Positions 27,066 to 38,442 of a DNA stretch of 64,000 nucleotides are shown here, in pieces. The position numbers and the translations under genes are program-made. Numbering within the stretch: position 1 is the first letter of the stretch; each line of letters starts with the position of its first letter. The stretch covers positions 2,480,001 through 2,544,000 of the forward strand of contig NZ_CP040786.1 of assembly GCF_021922925.1 (NCBI RefSeq). Reading direction: 5' to 3'. This stretch comes from Clavibacter phaseoli (GTDB lineage Bacteria; Actinomycetota; Actinomycetes; Actinomycetales; Microbacteriaceae). A model generated the notes under the pieces. That model did not search any database. It was given only the letters and a program-made list of their open reading frames with translations, and was not told where the DNA came from.

Positions 27066-28887
27066 GCGCGCGCGGATCCGGCACGATGCCGGACGCCGCA
27101 CGGGCCGCGCCGCCCGGATCCGCCTGGCGGTCGTCGCCGCGCTGCTGACCGCGCTCGCGATCCCGCTCGGCCTCGCCGCGCCGGCGCACGCCGACGTCGA
27201 CGACTTCTCCTTCCGCTCCTTCGACGCGGTCTACCGGCTGTCGGCGGACGCGGACGGCCGCTCGGTCCTCCGCACCACCGAGACGCTCGTGGCCGAGTTC
27301 CCCGACCGGGACCAGAACCGCGGGATCCGCCGCGAGCTCGTGCAGGGCTACGACGGCCACCCGACCGGCCTCCGCGTGCTCTCCGTGACCGACGGCGCAG
27401 GGGATCCGCGCGCGTACGAGTCCGAGACGGACGACGGCGCGCTCGTGCTCACCATCGCCGACGAGGACCGGTACGTGCGCGGCGAGCAGACCTACGTGAT
27501 CGAGTACGAGCAGCACGACGTGACCCGCGCCTACGCGGACACGGACGCCGACGAGTTCTACTGGGACGTCAACGGGCTCGGCTGGGCGCAGCCGTTCGGG
27601 CGCGTGTCGGCGACCGTCGAGATCGCGCCGGCGCTCCTCCCGCGGCTCACGGGCGGCGCGGACGCGGCCTCGGGTCCCGCGGGCGCGGACGGGCCCGCCG
27701 AGATCACCCGCACCGGCACGGGCTTCACCGCGAGCGCGACCGACCTCGGGCCGCGCGAGAACCTCAGCCTCTCGATCGGCTTCGATCGGGGGACCTTCAC
27801 GGCGCGGGACTCGTCGTTCCTGGCGGCGCCGTGGCCGGCGCTGTCGCTCGCGGGCGCGCTGCTCGCGCTGGCGGCCGCCGCGGGCGCCCTCGTGCTGCGA
27901 CGGCGTCGCCTGTCCGACGCGCCCGGCCGCGGCACGATCGTCGCGCAGTACGACCCGCCGGAGGGCGTGGGCATCCTGGTCTCGTCCGTGATCACGGGGA
28001 ACGCCGCGCGCGCGACCACCGCGCTCCTGCTCGACCTCGCGGTGCGCGGCGCGGTGCGGATCCTGGAGCGGGACGGCGGCCGGAAGCCGACCTTCGCGCT
28101 GGAGCTCGTGGATCCCTCGCGCATCGCCGACCCCGACGAGCGGCGGTTCGTCGCCGCGGTCTTCGGCGACGGGGCGGGGGCCGGCGCCGTGAAGGAGCTG
28201 GCGCGCACCGACGCGAAGGTGGCGACGCGGATCCAGAGGCTGATGGCCGGGGTCCGGAAGCGCCTCGTCGCGGACGGCCTGCGGAAGCCGCTGCCCGTGG
28301 TGCCGATCGTGCTGCTGCTCGTCGCCGCGACGCTCGGCATGGTCGCGGCGATCGCCTTCGCCGTGCTGTCGCTCGTGGGCGCGTACGGCGGGCCGATCGT
28401 GATCGCGTTCCTCGTGGCGGCCGTGCTCGCGCTCGGCGCGACGATCCTCGCGGTCGCGAAGCACCCGCTGACCGAGCGCGGCGTGGCCCTCCGCGACCAC
28501 CTGGTGGGGCTCCGCCTGTTCATCCGGCTGGCCGAGGCCGACCGGATCCGCATGCTGCAGTCGCCCGCGGGCGCCGAGCGGCAGGATCTCCCGCGCGACG
28601 ACCGCGACGCGCTGCGCCTCACCGAGGAGCTGCTGCCGTACGCCGCGATGTCGGGCCAGGAGAAGGAGTGGGCCGACGAGCTCGGCCGCCGCTACGAGCA
28701 CGAGCGGCGCCGTCCGGAGTGGTACTCCGGGCAGACGCCGTTCGCGCCCGCGGCGTTCGCCGCGAGCCTCGGCTCGGTGTCGTCGAGCATGCACGCGACG
28801 TACTCCGGCTCGAGCGCGAGCGGCGGATCCACGGGAGGCACGACCTCCGGCGGCGGCGGTGGAGGAGGCGGGGGCGGCGGGGTCTGA
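27058..28887 (+). CDS. DUF2207 membrane protein with glycine-rich tail
   Basis: This 609-residue protein has a signal peptide (LAVVAALLTALAIPLGLAAPAHA), then an extracellular DUF2207 domain (about 40-270) with FSFRSFDAVYRLSADADG and YWDVNGLGWAQPFG, a transmembrane helix (about 270-292), a cytoplasmic part, a further helical pair (about 420-470) and a C-terminal run of glycines. DUF2207 proteins (YciQ-like) have no established function. The GTG chosen has GGGAG upstream; an in-frame ATG 33 bp earlier is also possible. The poly-Gly end is a known feature of this family rather than an assembly artefact. Confidence 0.87.
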   Translation: MRERARIRHDAGRRTGRAARIRLAVVAALLTALAIPLGLAAPAHADVDDFSFRSFDAVYRLSADADGRSVLRTTETLVAEFPDRDQNRGIRRELVQGYDGHPTGLRVLSVTDGAGDPRAYESETDDGALVLTIADEDRYVRGEQTYVIEYEQHDVTRAYADTDADEFYWDVNGLGWAQPFGRVSATVEIAPALLPRLTGGADAASGPAGADGPAEITRTGTGFTASATDLGPRENLSLSIGFDRGTFTARDSSFLAAPWPALSLAGALLALAAAAGALVLRRRRLSDAPGRGTIVAQYDPPEGVGILVSSVITGNAARATTALLLDLAVRGAVRILERDGGRKPTFALELVDPSRIADPDERRFVAAVFGDGAGAGAVKELARTDAKVATRIQRLMAGVRKRLVADGLRKPLPVVPIVLLLVAATLGMVAAIAFAVLSLVGAYGGPIVIAFLVAAVLALGATILAVAKHPLTERGVALRDHLVGLRLFIRLAEADRIRMLQSPAGAERQDLPRDDRDALRLTEELLPYAAMSGQEKEWADELGRRYEHERRRPEWYSGQTPFAPAAFAASLGSVSSSMHATYSGSSASGGSTGGTTSGGGGGGGGGGGV

Positions 28888-28911
28888 CGGCCGCGCGCGC
28901 TCCCGGGCCCG

Positions 28912-29745
28912 TCACGCGTCGGCGGGGCGCGTCCAGTACTCGTAGCGCGACGCGTCCCGGAAGCCGAGGCCGGCGTAGAGCGCGCGGGCGCCGGCGTTCT
29001 CCTCGACGACCTGCAGCCACAGCGCCGTGATCCCGCGCTCGCTCCCGGCGTCGACCGCGGCCGCCATCACCGCGCGCGACAGCCCGCGGCGCCGGGCCTC
29101 GGGCCGGGTCGAGACCGCGAACAGGCCACCCCAGCCGTCGACGAGCGCGAGTCGCGCGGTCGCGAGGACGCGGTCGCCGTCGCGGACCGCGGCGTAGACG
29201 GCGGGGCCCCGCTCGAGGATCCGGCGCCCGACCGCCAGCTCCGCGGATCCACCGCGCCCGTCGACGCTCCACCACGCGTCGAGCCAGGCGTCGTCGGGCG
29301 CGTCGGCGAGCGTGACCTCGAGCGCGGGATCCGCGGGTGCCGCGTCCGCCAGGCGCCCCGCCACCGCGCCGGCGTCGGCCACCTGGACGAGCGTGCGCGC
29401 CTCGGCGACGTAGCCGCGGGCCGCCAGCCGCGCCGGGAGGTCGGCCGGCTCGGACGCGGGCGACACCTGCACGCACGCGTCGATCCCGTGCCGCCGCGCG
29501 AAGTCCTCGACGGCGTCGAGCGCGGCGTCCGGGTCGTCGACGGGGCCGACCGGGAGCGCCGAGTTGGCCCGCTTGGTCACGCCGTCGGCGGCGCGGAGGA
29601 TCCAGCCGCGATGCCGCTCCCGGACGGCGGCGGGCCAGCCGCGGTCGGCGAGGTCGTCCAGCAGGGCGGCGGCGGGGCGCGGGTCCATCGCGGCGACGGC
29701 CGCGGCGGACGCGACAGCGGTCCCGGCGCGCGACTCCCCGCTCAC
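28912..29745 (-). CDS. GNAT-family N-acetyltransferase
   Basis: This 277-residue protein has a divergent N-terminal half (about 20-150) and a C-terminal GNAT domain. The acetyl-CoA loop is in VSTRPEARRRGLSRAVMAAA (R/Q-X2-G-X-G/A type), followed by WLQVVEENAGARALYAGLGF near the end. The two-part layout suggests a tandem GNAT enzyme with one degenerate domain. Substrate is unknown. The GTG start overlaps the dipeptidase stop (GTGA), so it is the third gene of a leftward operon after an aldo/keto reductase and the dipeptidase. Confidence 0.85.
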   Translation of the reverse strand: MSGESRAGTAVASAAAVAAMDPRPAAALLDDLADRGWPAAVRERHRGWILRAADGVTKRANSALPVGPVDDPDAALDAVEDFARRHGIDACVQVSPASEPADLPARLAARGYVAEARTLVQVADAGAVAGRLADAAPADPALEVTLADAPDDAWLDAWWSVDGRGGSAELAVGRRILERGPAVYAAVRDGDRVLATARLALVDGWGGLFAVSTRPEARRRGLSRAVMAAAVDAGSERGITALWLQVVEENAGARALYAGLGFRDASRYEYWTRPADA

Positions 29746-30950
29746 TCCAGCGCCCCCGCGTCGGCGGGCCCGCGCGACACCTCGTCGTCCGCGTCGGCCG
29801 CCCGCAGCACCCGCAGCGCATTGCCGCCCGCGAGCGCCAGGAGGTCGTCGTCCGACCAGCCGCGCTCGGCGAGCGCCGCGATCAGCGCCGGGTAGCGCGA
29901 CACGTCCTCGAGCCCGTCGGGCGTGCGGTCGACGCCGTCGTAGTCGCCGCCGAGGCCCACGTGCCGGGGGCCGGCGACCTCGCGGATCCGCTCCACGTGC
30001 CGCACGACGTCGGCCAGCGTCGCGCGCGGCCGCTCCCCCGGGCGCCGCGCGGCGACGGCCTGCACGCCCTCGTGGTCGCGCGGATCCACGCCCTCCGCCA
30101 CGGCGAGCGCCAGCGTCTCGTCGTGCCACTCCGCGACCGCGCGCGACACGAACTGCGGGACGAACGTGGCCATGCAGACACCGCCGTTCGCGGGCAGCGC
30201 GGCGAGCACGTCGTCGGGCACGTTGCGCGGCACGTCGCACTCCGCGCGCGCCCCCGAGTGCGAGAACAGCACCGGCCGCCGGGCGATCCGCAGCGCGTGC
30301 CGCATCACGTCGGCCGACACGTGCGACAGGTCGACGAGCATGCCGATCCGCTCCATCTCGGCCACCACGCGCTCGCCCGCCGGGCTCAGCCCGTGGTGCA
30401 CGGGCGCGTCGGTCGCCGAGTCGGCCCAGGCGACGTTCGCGTTGTGCGTGAGCGTCATGTAGCGGACGCCGAGCGCGCGCATCGTCCGCAGCGCGCCGAG
30501 GGATCCGCCGATCGAGTGGCCGCCCTCCATGCCGAGGAGCGACGCGACGCGGCCGGACGCGACCACCCGGTCCACGTCGTCGGCCGTCACGGCGAGCGCG
30601 AGCCGATCCGGGTGCGCGGCGACCAGGCGGCGCACGACGTCGATCTGCTCGATGGTCGAGCGCACCGGATCCACGCCCGGCAGGTCCGGCACCCACACCG
30701 ACCAGAGCTGGGCGGCGACCCGGCCGCGCGCGAGGCGCGGCAGGTCGGTGTGCAGGCCGGGCACGGCATCCTCCACCGCGAGGCGCGCGAGCACGTCGTC
30801 GCCGACGGACGCGCTCGGCCCGCCCTCCCGCACCGCGCGCTCGCGCAGCGCCCAGGCCAGGTCGTCGTGGCCGTCGACGATCCCCTGCGCGTCGAGCAGG
30901 CGCCCGACGCGGTCGGCGAGCGCGGACGAGGGGGCGGGCGAGCCGGTCAT
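29742..30950 (-). CDS. Membrane dipeptidase (peptidase M19 / renal dipeptidase family)
   Basis: This 402-residue Zn-dependent dipeptidase has VDGHDDLAWAL near residue 26 (metal-binding HxD), GMEGGHSIGGSLGAL (bridging Glu), MLVDLSHVSADVM (His ligand), PVLFSHSGARAECDVPRN (His ligand) and HVGLGGDYDGVDRTPDGLED near the C-terminus. It hydrolyses dipeptides, including some D-containing ones. No signal peptide is visible, so it is cytoplasmic despite the family name. Only 7 bp separate it from the upstream aldo/keto reductase. Confidence 0.93.
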   Translation of the reverse strand: MTGSPAPSSALADRVGRLLDAQGIVDGHDDLAWALRERAVREGGPSASVGDDVLARLAVEDAVPGLHTDLPRLARGRVAAQLWSVWVPDLPGVDPVRSTIEQIDVVRRLVAAHPDRLALAVTADDVDRVVASGRVASLLGMEGGHSIGGSLGALRTMRALGVRYMTLTHNANVAWADSATDAPVHHGLSPAGERVVAEMERIGMLVDLSHVSADVMRHALRIARRPVLFSHSGARAECDVPRNVPDDVLAALPANGGVCMATFVPQFVSRAVAEWHDETLALAVAEGVDPRDHEGVQAVAARRPGERPRATLADVVRHVERIREVAGPRHVGLGGDYDGVDRTPDGLEDVSRYPALIAALAERGWSDDDLLALAGGNALRVLRAADADDEVSRGPADAGALE

Positions 30951-30957
30951 CGGCGGA

Positions 30958-31962
30958 TCAGCGCCCGGTGCCGTCGACCGCCAGCGGCTCGATGGCCGCG
31001 AGCTCGTCGTCCGTCAGCGCCGGGGCGCCGGCCGCGGCCACGTTCTGCTCCAGCTGCTCCACGCTCGACGCGCCGATGAGCGCGCTCGTGATCCCCGGGT
31101 GCCGCAGCACCCACGAGAGCGCGAGCTGCGCGAGCGTCTGCCCGCGCCCCTCGGCGACGGCCTGCAGGCCGCGCGCCCGCTCGAGGTAGACGGAGGAGAC
31201 GGCGGACTCGTCGAGGAACCCGCTGGTCGCGGCGCGCGAGTCGGCGGGGATGGATCCCGACAGGTACCGGTCGGTGAGCAGCCCCTGCGCGAGCGGCGAG
31301 AACACGATGCAGCCGGATCCCGCCTCCTCGAGCACGGGCAGCAGCCCGCCCTCGACGTGCCGGTTGAACATGGAGTAGCTCGGCTGGTGGATGGTCAGCG
31401 GCACCTTGTGCTCGGCGAGCGCCGCCACCGCGCGCTCGGTCTGCTCGGGCGAGTAGTTGCTGATGCCGGCGTAGAGCGCCTTGCCCTGGTGCACCGCGGT
31501 CGCGAGCGCGCCCATGGTCTCCTCGATGGGCGTCTCGGGATCCGGCCGGTGCGAGTAGAAGACGTCGACGTACTCGAGGCCCATGCGCCCGAGGCTCTGG
31601 TCGAGCGACGCGAGCATCGACTTGCGGGATCCCCACTCGCCGTAGGGGCCGTCCCACATGAGGTAGCCGGCCTTGGAGGAGATGACGATCTCGTCGCGGT
31701 ACGGGCGGAGGTCCTCGGCGAGGATCCGGCCGAACGCGGTCTCGGCGCTGCCGGGGGGCGGGCCGTAGTTGTTCGCGAGGTCGAAGTGGGTGATGCCCAG
31801 GTCGAACGCGCGACGGACGATGGCGCGCTGGGTGTCGATGGGGCGGGCGGTGCCGAAGTTGTGCCAGAGGCCGAGCGACAGCTCCGGGAGCTTGAGGCCG
31901 CTGCGGCCGGAGCGGCGGTAGGGCATGGACGAGTAGCGATCGGGATGAGCGACGTAGGTCAT
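30958..31962 (-). CDS. Aldo/keto reductase (YghZ/GSP69-like)
   Basis: This 334-residue NADPH-dependent reductase has the TIM-barrel AKR signatures GITHFDLANNYGPPPGSAE (about 54-72, catalytic Asp and Tyr), SSKAGYLMWDGPYGEWGS (Lys) and YSHRPDPETPIEET (His), with NADP-binding ALIGASSVEQLEQN at the end. This set resembles the L-glyceraldehyde-3-phosphate reductase/Kv-beta-like AKR subgroup. The chosen ATG gives a normal length; the frame extends 18 codons upstream. First gene of a three-gene leftward operon. Confidence 0.92.
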   Translation of the reverse strand: MTYVAHPDRYSSMPYRRSGRSGLKLPELSLGLWHNFGTARPIDTQRAIVRRAFDLGITHFDLANNYGPPPGSAETAFGRILAEDLRPYRDEIVISSKAGYLMWDGPYGEWGSRKSMLASLDQSLGRMGLEYVDVFYSHRPDPETPIEETMGALATAVHQGKALYAGISNYSPEQTERAVAALAEHKVPLTIHQPSYSMFNRHVEGGLLPVLEEAGSGCIVFSPLAQGLLTDRYLSGSIPADSRAATSGFLDESAVSSVYLERARGLQAVAEGRGQTLAQLALSWVLRHPGITSALIGASSVEQLEQNVAAAGAPALTDDELAAIEPLAVDGTGR

Positions 31963-32058
31963 CCGCCGAGCGTACCGAGGGCGCCCGCCCGGTCCCGCGC
32001 GCGGCGGACCCTCCACCCCCTGGCCGCCGCCGACAAGCCCCTAGGCGCCGCGGGTGCC

Positions 32059-32427
32059 ATGGCCTTCACTGGAGGCGTGCACACCATCCACTACGCCGAC
32101 GGGCGCTACCTGACGGGCGACGACATCGCCCGGGCCGTCGTCGAGTGCGCCCAGGCGCTGGCGCGCGAGGGCACGGCGGCGGCGACCGTGACCGTGCCGA
32201 TCCGGCTGCCGGAGGGCGGCGTCGGCTCGGTCGCGATCCTCATCGGCCCGGCGAGCCAGATCGTGGTGGAGGAGGCCGGTCCCTCGGACGACGAGCTGCG
32301 CGACCCGGACGCCGTGGACCGGATCCGCGCGGTCTCCGTCCGCGCCCGCCAGTCGCAGTCGAGCACGAGCGTCACCGCCGACCGGCAGGACGGCACGGCC
32401 GTCCCGGGGCTCGAGGACCTGGACTGA
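32059..32427 (+). CDS. Hypothetical protein
   Basis: This small protein (122 residues from the ATG, or 116 from a GTG 18 bp later) contains HTIHYADGRYLTGDDIARAV and a beta-rich ATVTVPIRLPEGGVGSVAILI segment, then an acidic tail. No family is recognised. Its codon composition is typical and it sits in its own gap between divergent and co-directional genes. Start choice is weak: GGAGG lies too close to the GTG, and the ATG has no clear ribosome site. Confidence 0.55.
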   Translation: MAFTGGVHTIHYADGRYLTGDDIARAVVECAQALAREGTAAATVTVPIRLPEGGVGSVAILIGPASQIVVEEAGPSDDELRDPDAVDRIRAVSVRARQSQSSTSVTADRQDGTAVPGLEDLD

Positions 32428-32508
32428 CGGCACGCCCGCCGCCTCGGCGCGCGCACCCCGTCGACCCGCGAGGATGGGAGCACCCACCCGCATCGACGCA
32501 GGAGAATC

Positions 32509-34692
32509 ATGCCCGACACCGCCGTCCCCTCCGCCCTCCTCCACCTCCGGGCGTCCGGCGTCTCGCTCGTGCTCGACCTCACGGAGGGCCGCCTTCCGGC
32601 CGTCGTGCACTGGGGCGCGGATCTCGGCGACACCACCGCGGCCGACCTCGCGACGATGGCGCTCGCGGCCGTCGAGCCCATCGCGGGCAGCGTGGCCGAC
32701 GACCCCATCCGCCTCGCGATCCTCCCCGAGGCCCACACGTCCTGGACGGGCAAGCCCGGCCTCGAGGGCCACCGCGACGGCGCCGACTGGTCGCCGCTGT
32801 TCCGCGTCACGTCCGCCACCGTCGACGGCGATCCGCTCCCCGCGGGCGTCGACGGCCGTCCAGGATCCGCGTCCGCCGGCCCCGCCCTCGTGCACGTCGA
32901 CGCGGTCGACGAGATCGCCGGCCTCGCGCTCGTGATGGACGTCGAGCTGCTGGCGTCCGGCCTCGTCCGCACGCGCGCCGAGGTCACGAACACCGGCGAC
33001 GCGACCTACGCCGTCGGCGCCCTCCAGCTCGCGCTGCCCCTGCCGGCCGAGGCCCGCGAGATCCTCGACTTCGCCGGACGCTGGGGCCTCGAGCGCACGC
33101 CGCAGCGCCGGGAGCTCGTCGTCGGGATCCACGAGCGCGAGGGCCGCAAGGGCCGCACCGGTCCCGACGCCGCGACCCTCCTCTCGGTCGGCACCCCTGG
33201 CTTCGGCTTCCGGCAGGGCGACGTCCGCGGCGTGCACGTCGCCTTCAGCGGCAACCACCGCCACTACGCGGAGCGCCTCTCCACCGGCCGCCAGGTGATC
33301 GGCGGCGGCGAGCTGCTGCTGCCCGGCGAGGTGCGGCTCGCGCGGGGCGAGGCGTACGCGAGCCCGTGGATCCACTTCGCCTTCGGCCACGGCCTCGACG
33401 ACCAGGCCGCCCGCTTCCACCGCCACCTGCGCGCTCGCGACACGCACCCGCGCCGCGACCGGCCCATGACGATCAACGTGTGGGAGGCCGTCTACTTCGA
33501 CCACGACCTCGCGCGCCTGACGGACCTCGCCGACCGCGCCGCCGCGCTCGGCGTCGAGCGCTACGTGCTCGACGACGGCTGGTTCCGCCACCGCCGCGAC
33601 GACCACGCGGGCCTCGGCGACTGGTACGTCGACGAGGACGTCTGGCCGGACGGCCTCGGCCCGATCATCGACCACGTCACGGGCCTCGGCATGGAGTTCG
33701 GCATCTGGTTCGAGCCCGAGATGGTCAACGAGGACTCCGACCTCGCGCGCGCCCACCCGGAGTGGATCATGGCCACCGGCGGCCGCCTCCCCGTCCGCGC
33801 CCGCGACCAGCAGGTGCTCGACCTCGCGATCCCCGCGGCCTACGACCACGTGCTCGAGCGCATGACGGCGATCCTGACCGAGAACGACATCGCCTACATC
33901 AAGTGGGACCACAACCGCGACCTCGTCGACGCCGGCATCGCCCCGCGCGGCGAGGCGGGCGTGCACCTGCAGACGCTCGCGGCGTACCGCCTCATGGACG
34001 AGCTGAAGGCGCGCTTCCCCGGCCTCGAGATCGAGTCGTGCTCCTCCGGCGGATCCCGCGTCGACCTCGGCGTGCTCGAGCGCACCGACCGCGTCTGGGT
34101 CTCCGACTGCATCGACCCGCTCGACCGGCAGACGATGATGCGCTGGACCATGCAGCTCCTCCCGCCCGAGCTGCTGGGCTCCCACATCGCCTCGGGCGTC
34201 AGCCACACCACCGGCCGCGCGCACCGCCTCGCGTTCCGCGCGGGCTCGGCGCTCTACGGCCACCTCGGCATCGAGTGGGACCTCGCGCAGGCCACCGACG
34301 AGGAGAACGCCGACCTCGAGGCGTGGATCGCCCTCTACAAGGAGGAGCGCGCGCTGATGCACACGGGCACGGTCGTCCGCGCGGACGAGTCCGACCCGAC
34401 CCTGCTCGTCTACGGCGCCGTCGCGGAGGACGCCGAGCGCGCGCTGTTCTTCCTCGCGTCGATCGGCCGCTCCGAGGTCTCGCCGCGCGGCCGCTTCCTG
34501 CTGCCGGGCCTGGATCCCGCGCGCCGCTACCGCGTGGAGCCCATGCGCGTCGGCACCCCCGATCCGGGCTTCACGGCCCCGGCCTGGTGGGGCGGCGTCG
34601 AGCTGACGGGCCGCGCGCTGGCCGCATCCGGCCTGCACGCGCCGGGCATGCTGCCCGAGTCCATCGCGATCCTGCGCGTGACCGCGGTCTGA
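32509..34692 (+). CDS. GH36 alpha-galactosidase
   Basis: This 727-residue enzyme has an N-terminal beta-supersandwich (about 1-320) and a TIM barrel with VLDDGWFRHRRDDHAGLGDW, GIWFEPEMVNEDSDL, the nucleophile Asp467 in YIKWDHNRD and the acid/base Asp533 in WVSDCIDPLDRQ, plus ESCSSGGSRVDLG. It hydrolyses alpha-1,6-galactosides such as raffinose-family sugars and probably acts in the cytoplasm. AGGAGA precedes the ATG. It stands alone, without a local transporter, and ends at a terminator shared with convergent clpB. Confidence 0.95.
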   Translation: MPDTAVPSALLHLRASGVSLVLDLTEGRLPAVVHWGADLGDTTAADLATMALAAVEPIAGSVADDPIRLAILPEAHTSWTGKPGLEGHRDGADWSPLFRVTSATVDGDPLPAGVDGRPGSASAGPALVHVDAVDEIAGLALVMDVELLASGLVRTRAEVTNTGDATYAVGALQLALPLPAEAREILDFAGRWGLERTPQRRELVVGIHEREGRKGRTGPDAATLLSVGTPGFGFRQGDVRGVHVAFSGNHRHYAERLSTGRQVIGGGELLLPGEVRLARGEAYASPWIHFAFGHGLDDQAARFHRHLRARDTHPRRDRPMTINVWEAVYFDHDLARLTDLADRAAALGVERYVLDDGWFRHRRDDHAGLGDWYVDEDVWPDGLGPIIDHVTGLGMEFGIWFEPEMVNEDSDLARAHPEWIMATGGRLPVRARDQQVLDLAIPAAYDHVLERMTAILTENDIAYIKWDHNRDLVDAGIAPRGEAGVHLQTLAAYRLMDELKARFPGLEIESCSSGGSRVDLGVLERTDRVWVSDCIDPLDRQTMMRWTMQLLPPELLGSHIASGVSHTTGRAHRLAFRAGSALYGHLGIEWDLAQATDEENADLEAWIALYKEERALMHTGTVVRADESDPTLLVYGAVAEDAERALFFLASIGRSEVSPRGRFLLPGLDPARRYRVEPMRVGTPDPGFTAPAWWGGVELTGRALAASGLHAPGMLPESIAILRVTAV

Positions 34693-34711
34693 TCCCGGCC
34701 GGACACGACGA

Positions 34712-34750
34712 CGGCCCGCCGCGCACCCGGGAGGGGCGCGCGGCGGGCCG
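34712..34750. terminator. Bidirectional terminator between GH36 gene and clpB
   Basis: A perfect 13-bp stem (CGGCCCGCCGCGC) with a 13-nt loop lies between the two convergent genes. Confidence 0.8.
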
Positions 34751-34758
34751 CACGGGGA

Positions 34759-36951
<2,193 letters not shown>

Positions 36952-36972
36952 TGGGTTCCTCTCTCGGTCCTA

Positions 36973-36993
36973 GTTGAGTCGTCGTGGCTCAAC
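36973..36993. promoter_or_regulatory. HAIR-type operator (HspR binding site) upstream of clpB
   Basis: GTTGAGT-N7-GCTCAAC matches the HspR inverted repeat CTTGAGT-N7-ACTCAAG at 11 of 14 defined positions, including all the TTGAG/CTCAA core. An additional palindrome GAGTCGACTC lies at 37004-37013. HspR control of clpB is established in Streptomyces and Mycobacterium; its use here is inferred. hspR itself is not in the window. Confidence 0.75.
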
Positions 36994-37040
36994 TTTACTG
37001 CGGGAGTCGACTCAGCGCCACCGCTCGCCGCCTCCCCGGC

Positions 37041-37700
37041 TCAGGCCGCGGCGCCCGTGCGGTAGGAGCTGAGGTCGCACGTGCGCACGGCCGTCGGATC
37101 CATGACCAGGCGCAGGTCGTAGGCCGCGCAGTCCGCGAAGGTCCCGATGCTGAACGCCTTCTCGGACCGCCGCAGCACGCCCTTCGACGGCCCATCGCCG
37201 CCGATTCCCGCGCGGTGGACCATCCACTCGACGTCGCCGGCCTCGTCGACCAGGTACCGCATGACGGCCTCGTTGTCCTCGTGCTGCCCGGTGAACCCGC
37301 GGGCGATCGTGGCGCGGATGAGTCGCAGGGCCGGCGGGAGCGGCCGGCCAGGGGCGGCGCTGAGCCCGCCCGCCTGGTAGAGGAAGCGGCCGACCCCGTT
37401 GCGGCGCATGGCCGGCACGAGCCGGCGCACGAACTCGGTGTTGACGGGACGGACGCGCTGCGCCGCGGCGTCGCCGAGCAGCGAGACCACGTGGTCGGTG
37501 CCGGCCACGAGCGCGTCCAGGTCGAGGTCCTCGGTGATGGATCCGCGGATCACCTCGAGGTCAGGATGGGTGGCGGTGAGCTTGGCGGGCGTCCGCGCGA
37601 GGGCGCGCACCCGGTGGCCCTGCTCGAGGGCGAGGCGGATGAGGTGCTGGCCGGTCCGGCCGGTGCCGCCGAGCACCAGGAGGGTGGTCTGTCGTTCCAC
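37041..37700 (-). CDS. NAD(P)H-binding (NmrA/SDR-like) oxidoreductase
   Basis: This 219-residue Rossmann protein shows LLVLGGTGRTGQHLIRLAL near the start (NADP-binding GxxGxxG) and RALARTPAKL as the NADP-type second strand. The remainder fits the NAD(P)H-binding PF13460 group of anthrone-oxygenase/flavin-reductase-like proteins. The GTG start has AGGA upstream; a longer in-frame ATG start 42 bp earlier would place a basic tail before the fold and intrude on the operator region. It is divergent from a TetR gene and is its likely target. Confidence 0.85.
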   Translation of the reverse strand: MERQTTLLVLGGTGRTGQHLIRLALEQGHRVRALARTPAKLTATHPDLEVIRGSITEDLDLDALVAGTDHVVSLLGDAAAQRVRPVNTEFVRRLVPAMRRNGVGRFLYQAGGLSAAPGRPLPPALRLIRATIARGFTGQHEDNEAVMRYLVDEAGDVEWMVHRAGIGGDGPSKGVLRRSEKAFSIGTFADCAAYDLRLVMDPTAVRTCDLSSYRTGAAA

Positions 37701-37769
37701 GAGGGGATCCTGTCGTCGAGTGCGCCCCGGAGGACGCGTCATGGAGACGCGGTGGCGCCCCGGCCTCAA

Positions 37770-37804
37770 AGTAGGCGTTGCCTAGAAAATAGTCAATGCC
37801 TACT
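37770..37804. promoter_or_regulatory. TetR-type operator array
   Basis: AGTAGGCGTTG-N13-CAATGCCTACT is an inverted repeat matching 10 of 11 pairs. Within it TAGGC-GTT-GCCTA (37772-37784) is a perfect palindrome, and a further GTAGG half-site follows at 37811-37815. The cluster lies between the divergent oxidoreductase and TetR genes, in the only locally AT-richer patch. Confidence 0.65.
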
Positions 37805-37823
37805 CCTCGGGTAGGATCCGTGA

Positions 37824-38432
37824 ATGACGACGCGGCCCTTCCACCACGGGAACCTCCGCGCCGTGCTGCTCGAGCAGGCGGAGGCGATGCTCCGCACGGA
37901 CGGGACCGACGGCCTGTCCCTGCGCGAGCTCGCGCGGCAGGCCGGCGTGAGCCACGGCGCCCCGCGCAGCCACTTCATCGACCGGCAGGCCCTGCTCGAC
38001 GCCCTCGCCGAGCGCGGCTTCACGCGGCTCACCGAGGACGTGCGCTCCGCGCTCGCCACCCGCGGATCCCTGCACGCGCGCTTCGTGCGCGTCGCCCGGG
38101 CCTACGTCGACTTCGCGGTCGAGGACGCGGCGCTCATGGAGCTCATGTTCCAGGCGAAGACGGGTGCCGCCGCCGGGCCCGTGCGCGACGCGTCGCTGCG
38201 CCTGTTCCAGGTGCTCGACGAGGCGATGGGCGACCCGGACGGCGATGACGCGGATCCCGACGGCGACGCCCGCGAGCGCTTCAAGCTCCTCTTCGCCGCC
38301 ACGATGCAGGGCATCGCCGCGCTCGTCGCCGCCCGGCGCATCAGCCGCGAGCAGGGCGACGTCCTCGTGCGCGAGGCGATGGACGCGATGCTGGAGTCGC
38401 GCCTGGGCGCGCGGGCGATCACCCGGCGCTGA
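37824..38432 (+). CDS. TetR-family transcriptional regulator
   Basis: This 202-residue regulator has the N-terminal HTH GTDGLSLRELARQAGVSHGA followed by PRSHFIDRQALLDALAERGF (about 26-66). The ligand domain contains FVRVARAYVDFAVEDAALMELMF, typical of the TetR_C_33/WHG-type group. It most likely represses the divergent NAD(P)H-binding protein. An acidic insert (DPDGDDADPDGD, about 137-148) is unusual and probably a loop. Confidence 0.9.
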   Translation: MTTRPFHHGNLRAVLLEQAEAMLRTDGTDGLSLRELARQAGVSHGAPRSHFIDRQALLDALAERGFTRLTEDVRSALATRGSLHARFVRVARAYVDFAVEDAALMELMFQAKTGAAAGPVRDASLRLFQVLDEAMGDPDGDDADPDGDARERFKLLFAATMQGIAALVAARRISREQGDVLVREAMDAMLESRLGARAITRR

Positions 38433-38442
38433 TCCGCCCGGG

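Noticed and set aside
28830..28887. Glycine-codon repeat at the end of the DUF2207 gene as a separate repeat element
   Set aside because: Gly-rich tails are a usual feature of this protein family, so it is part of the gene.
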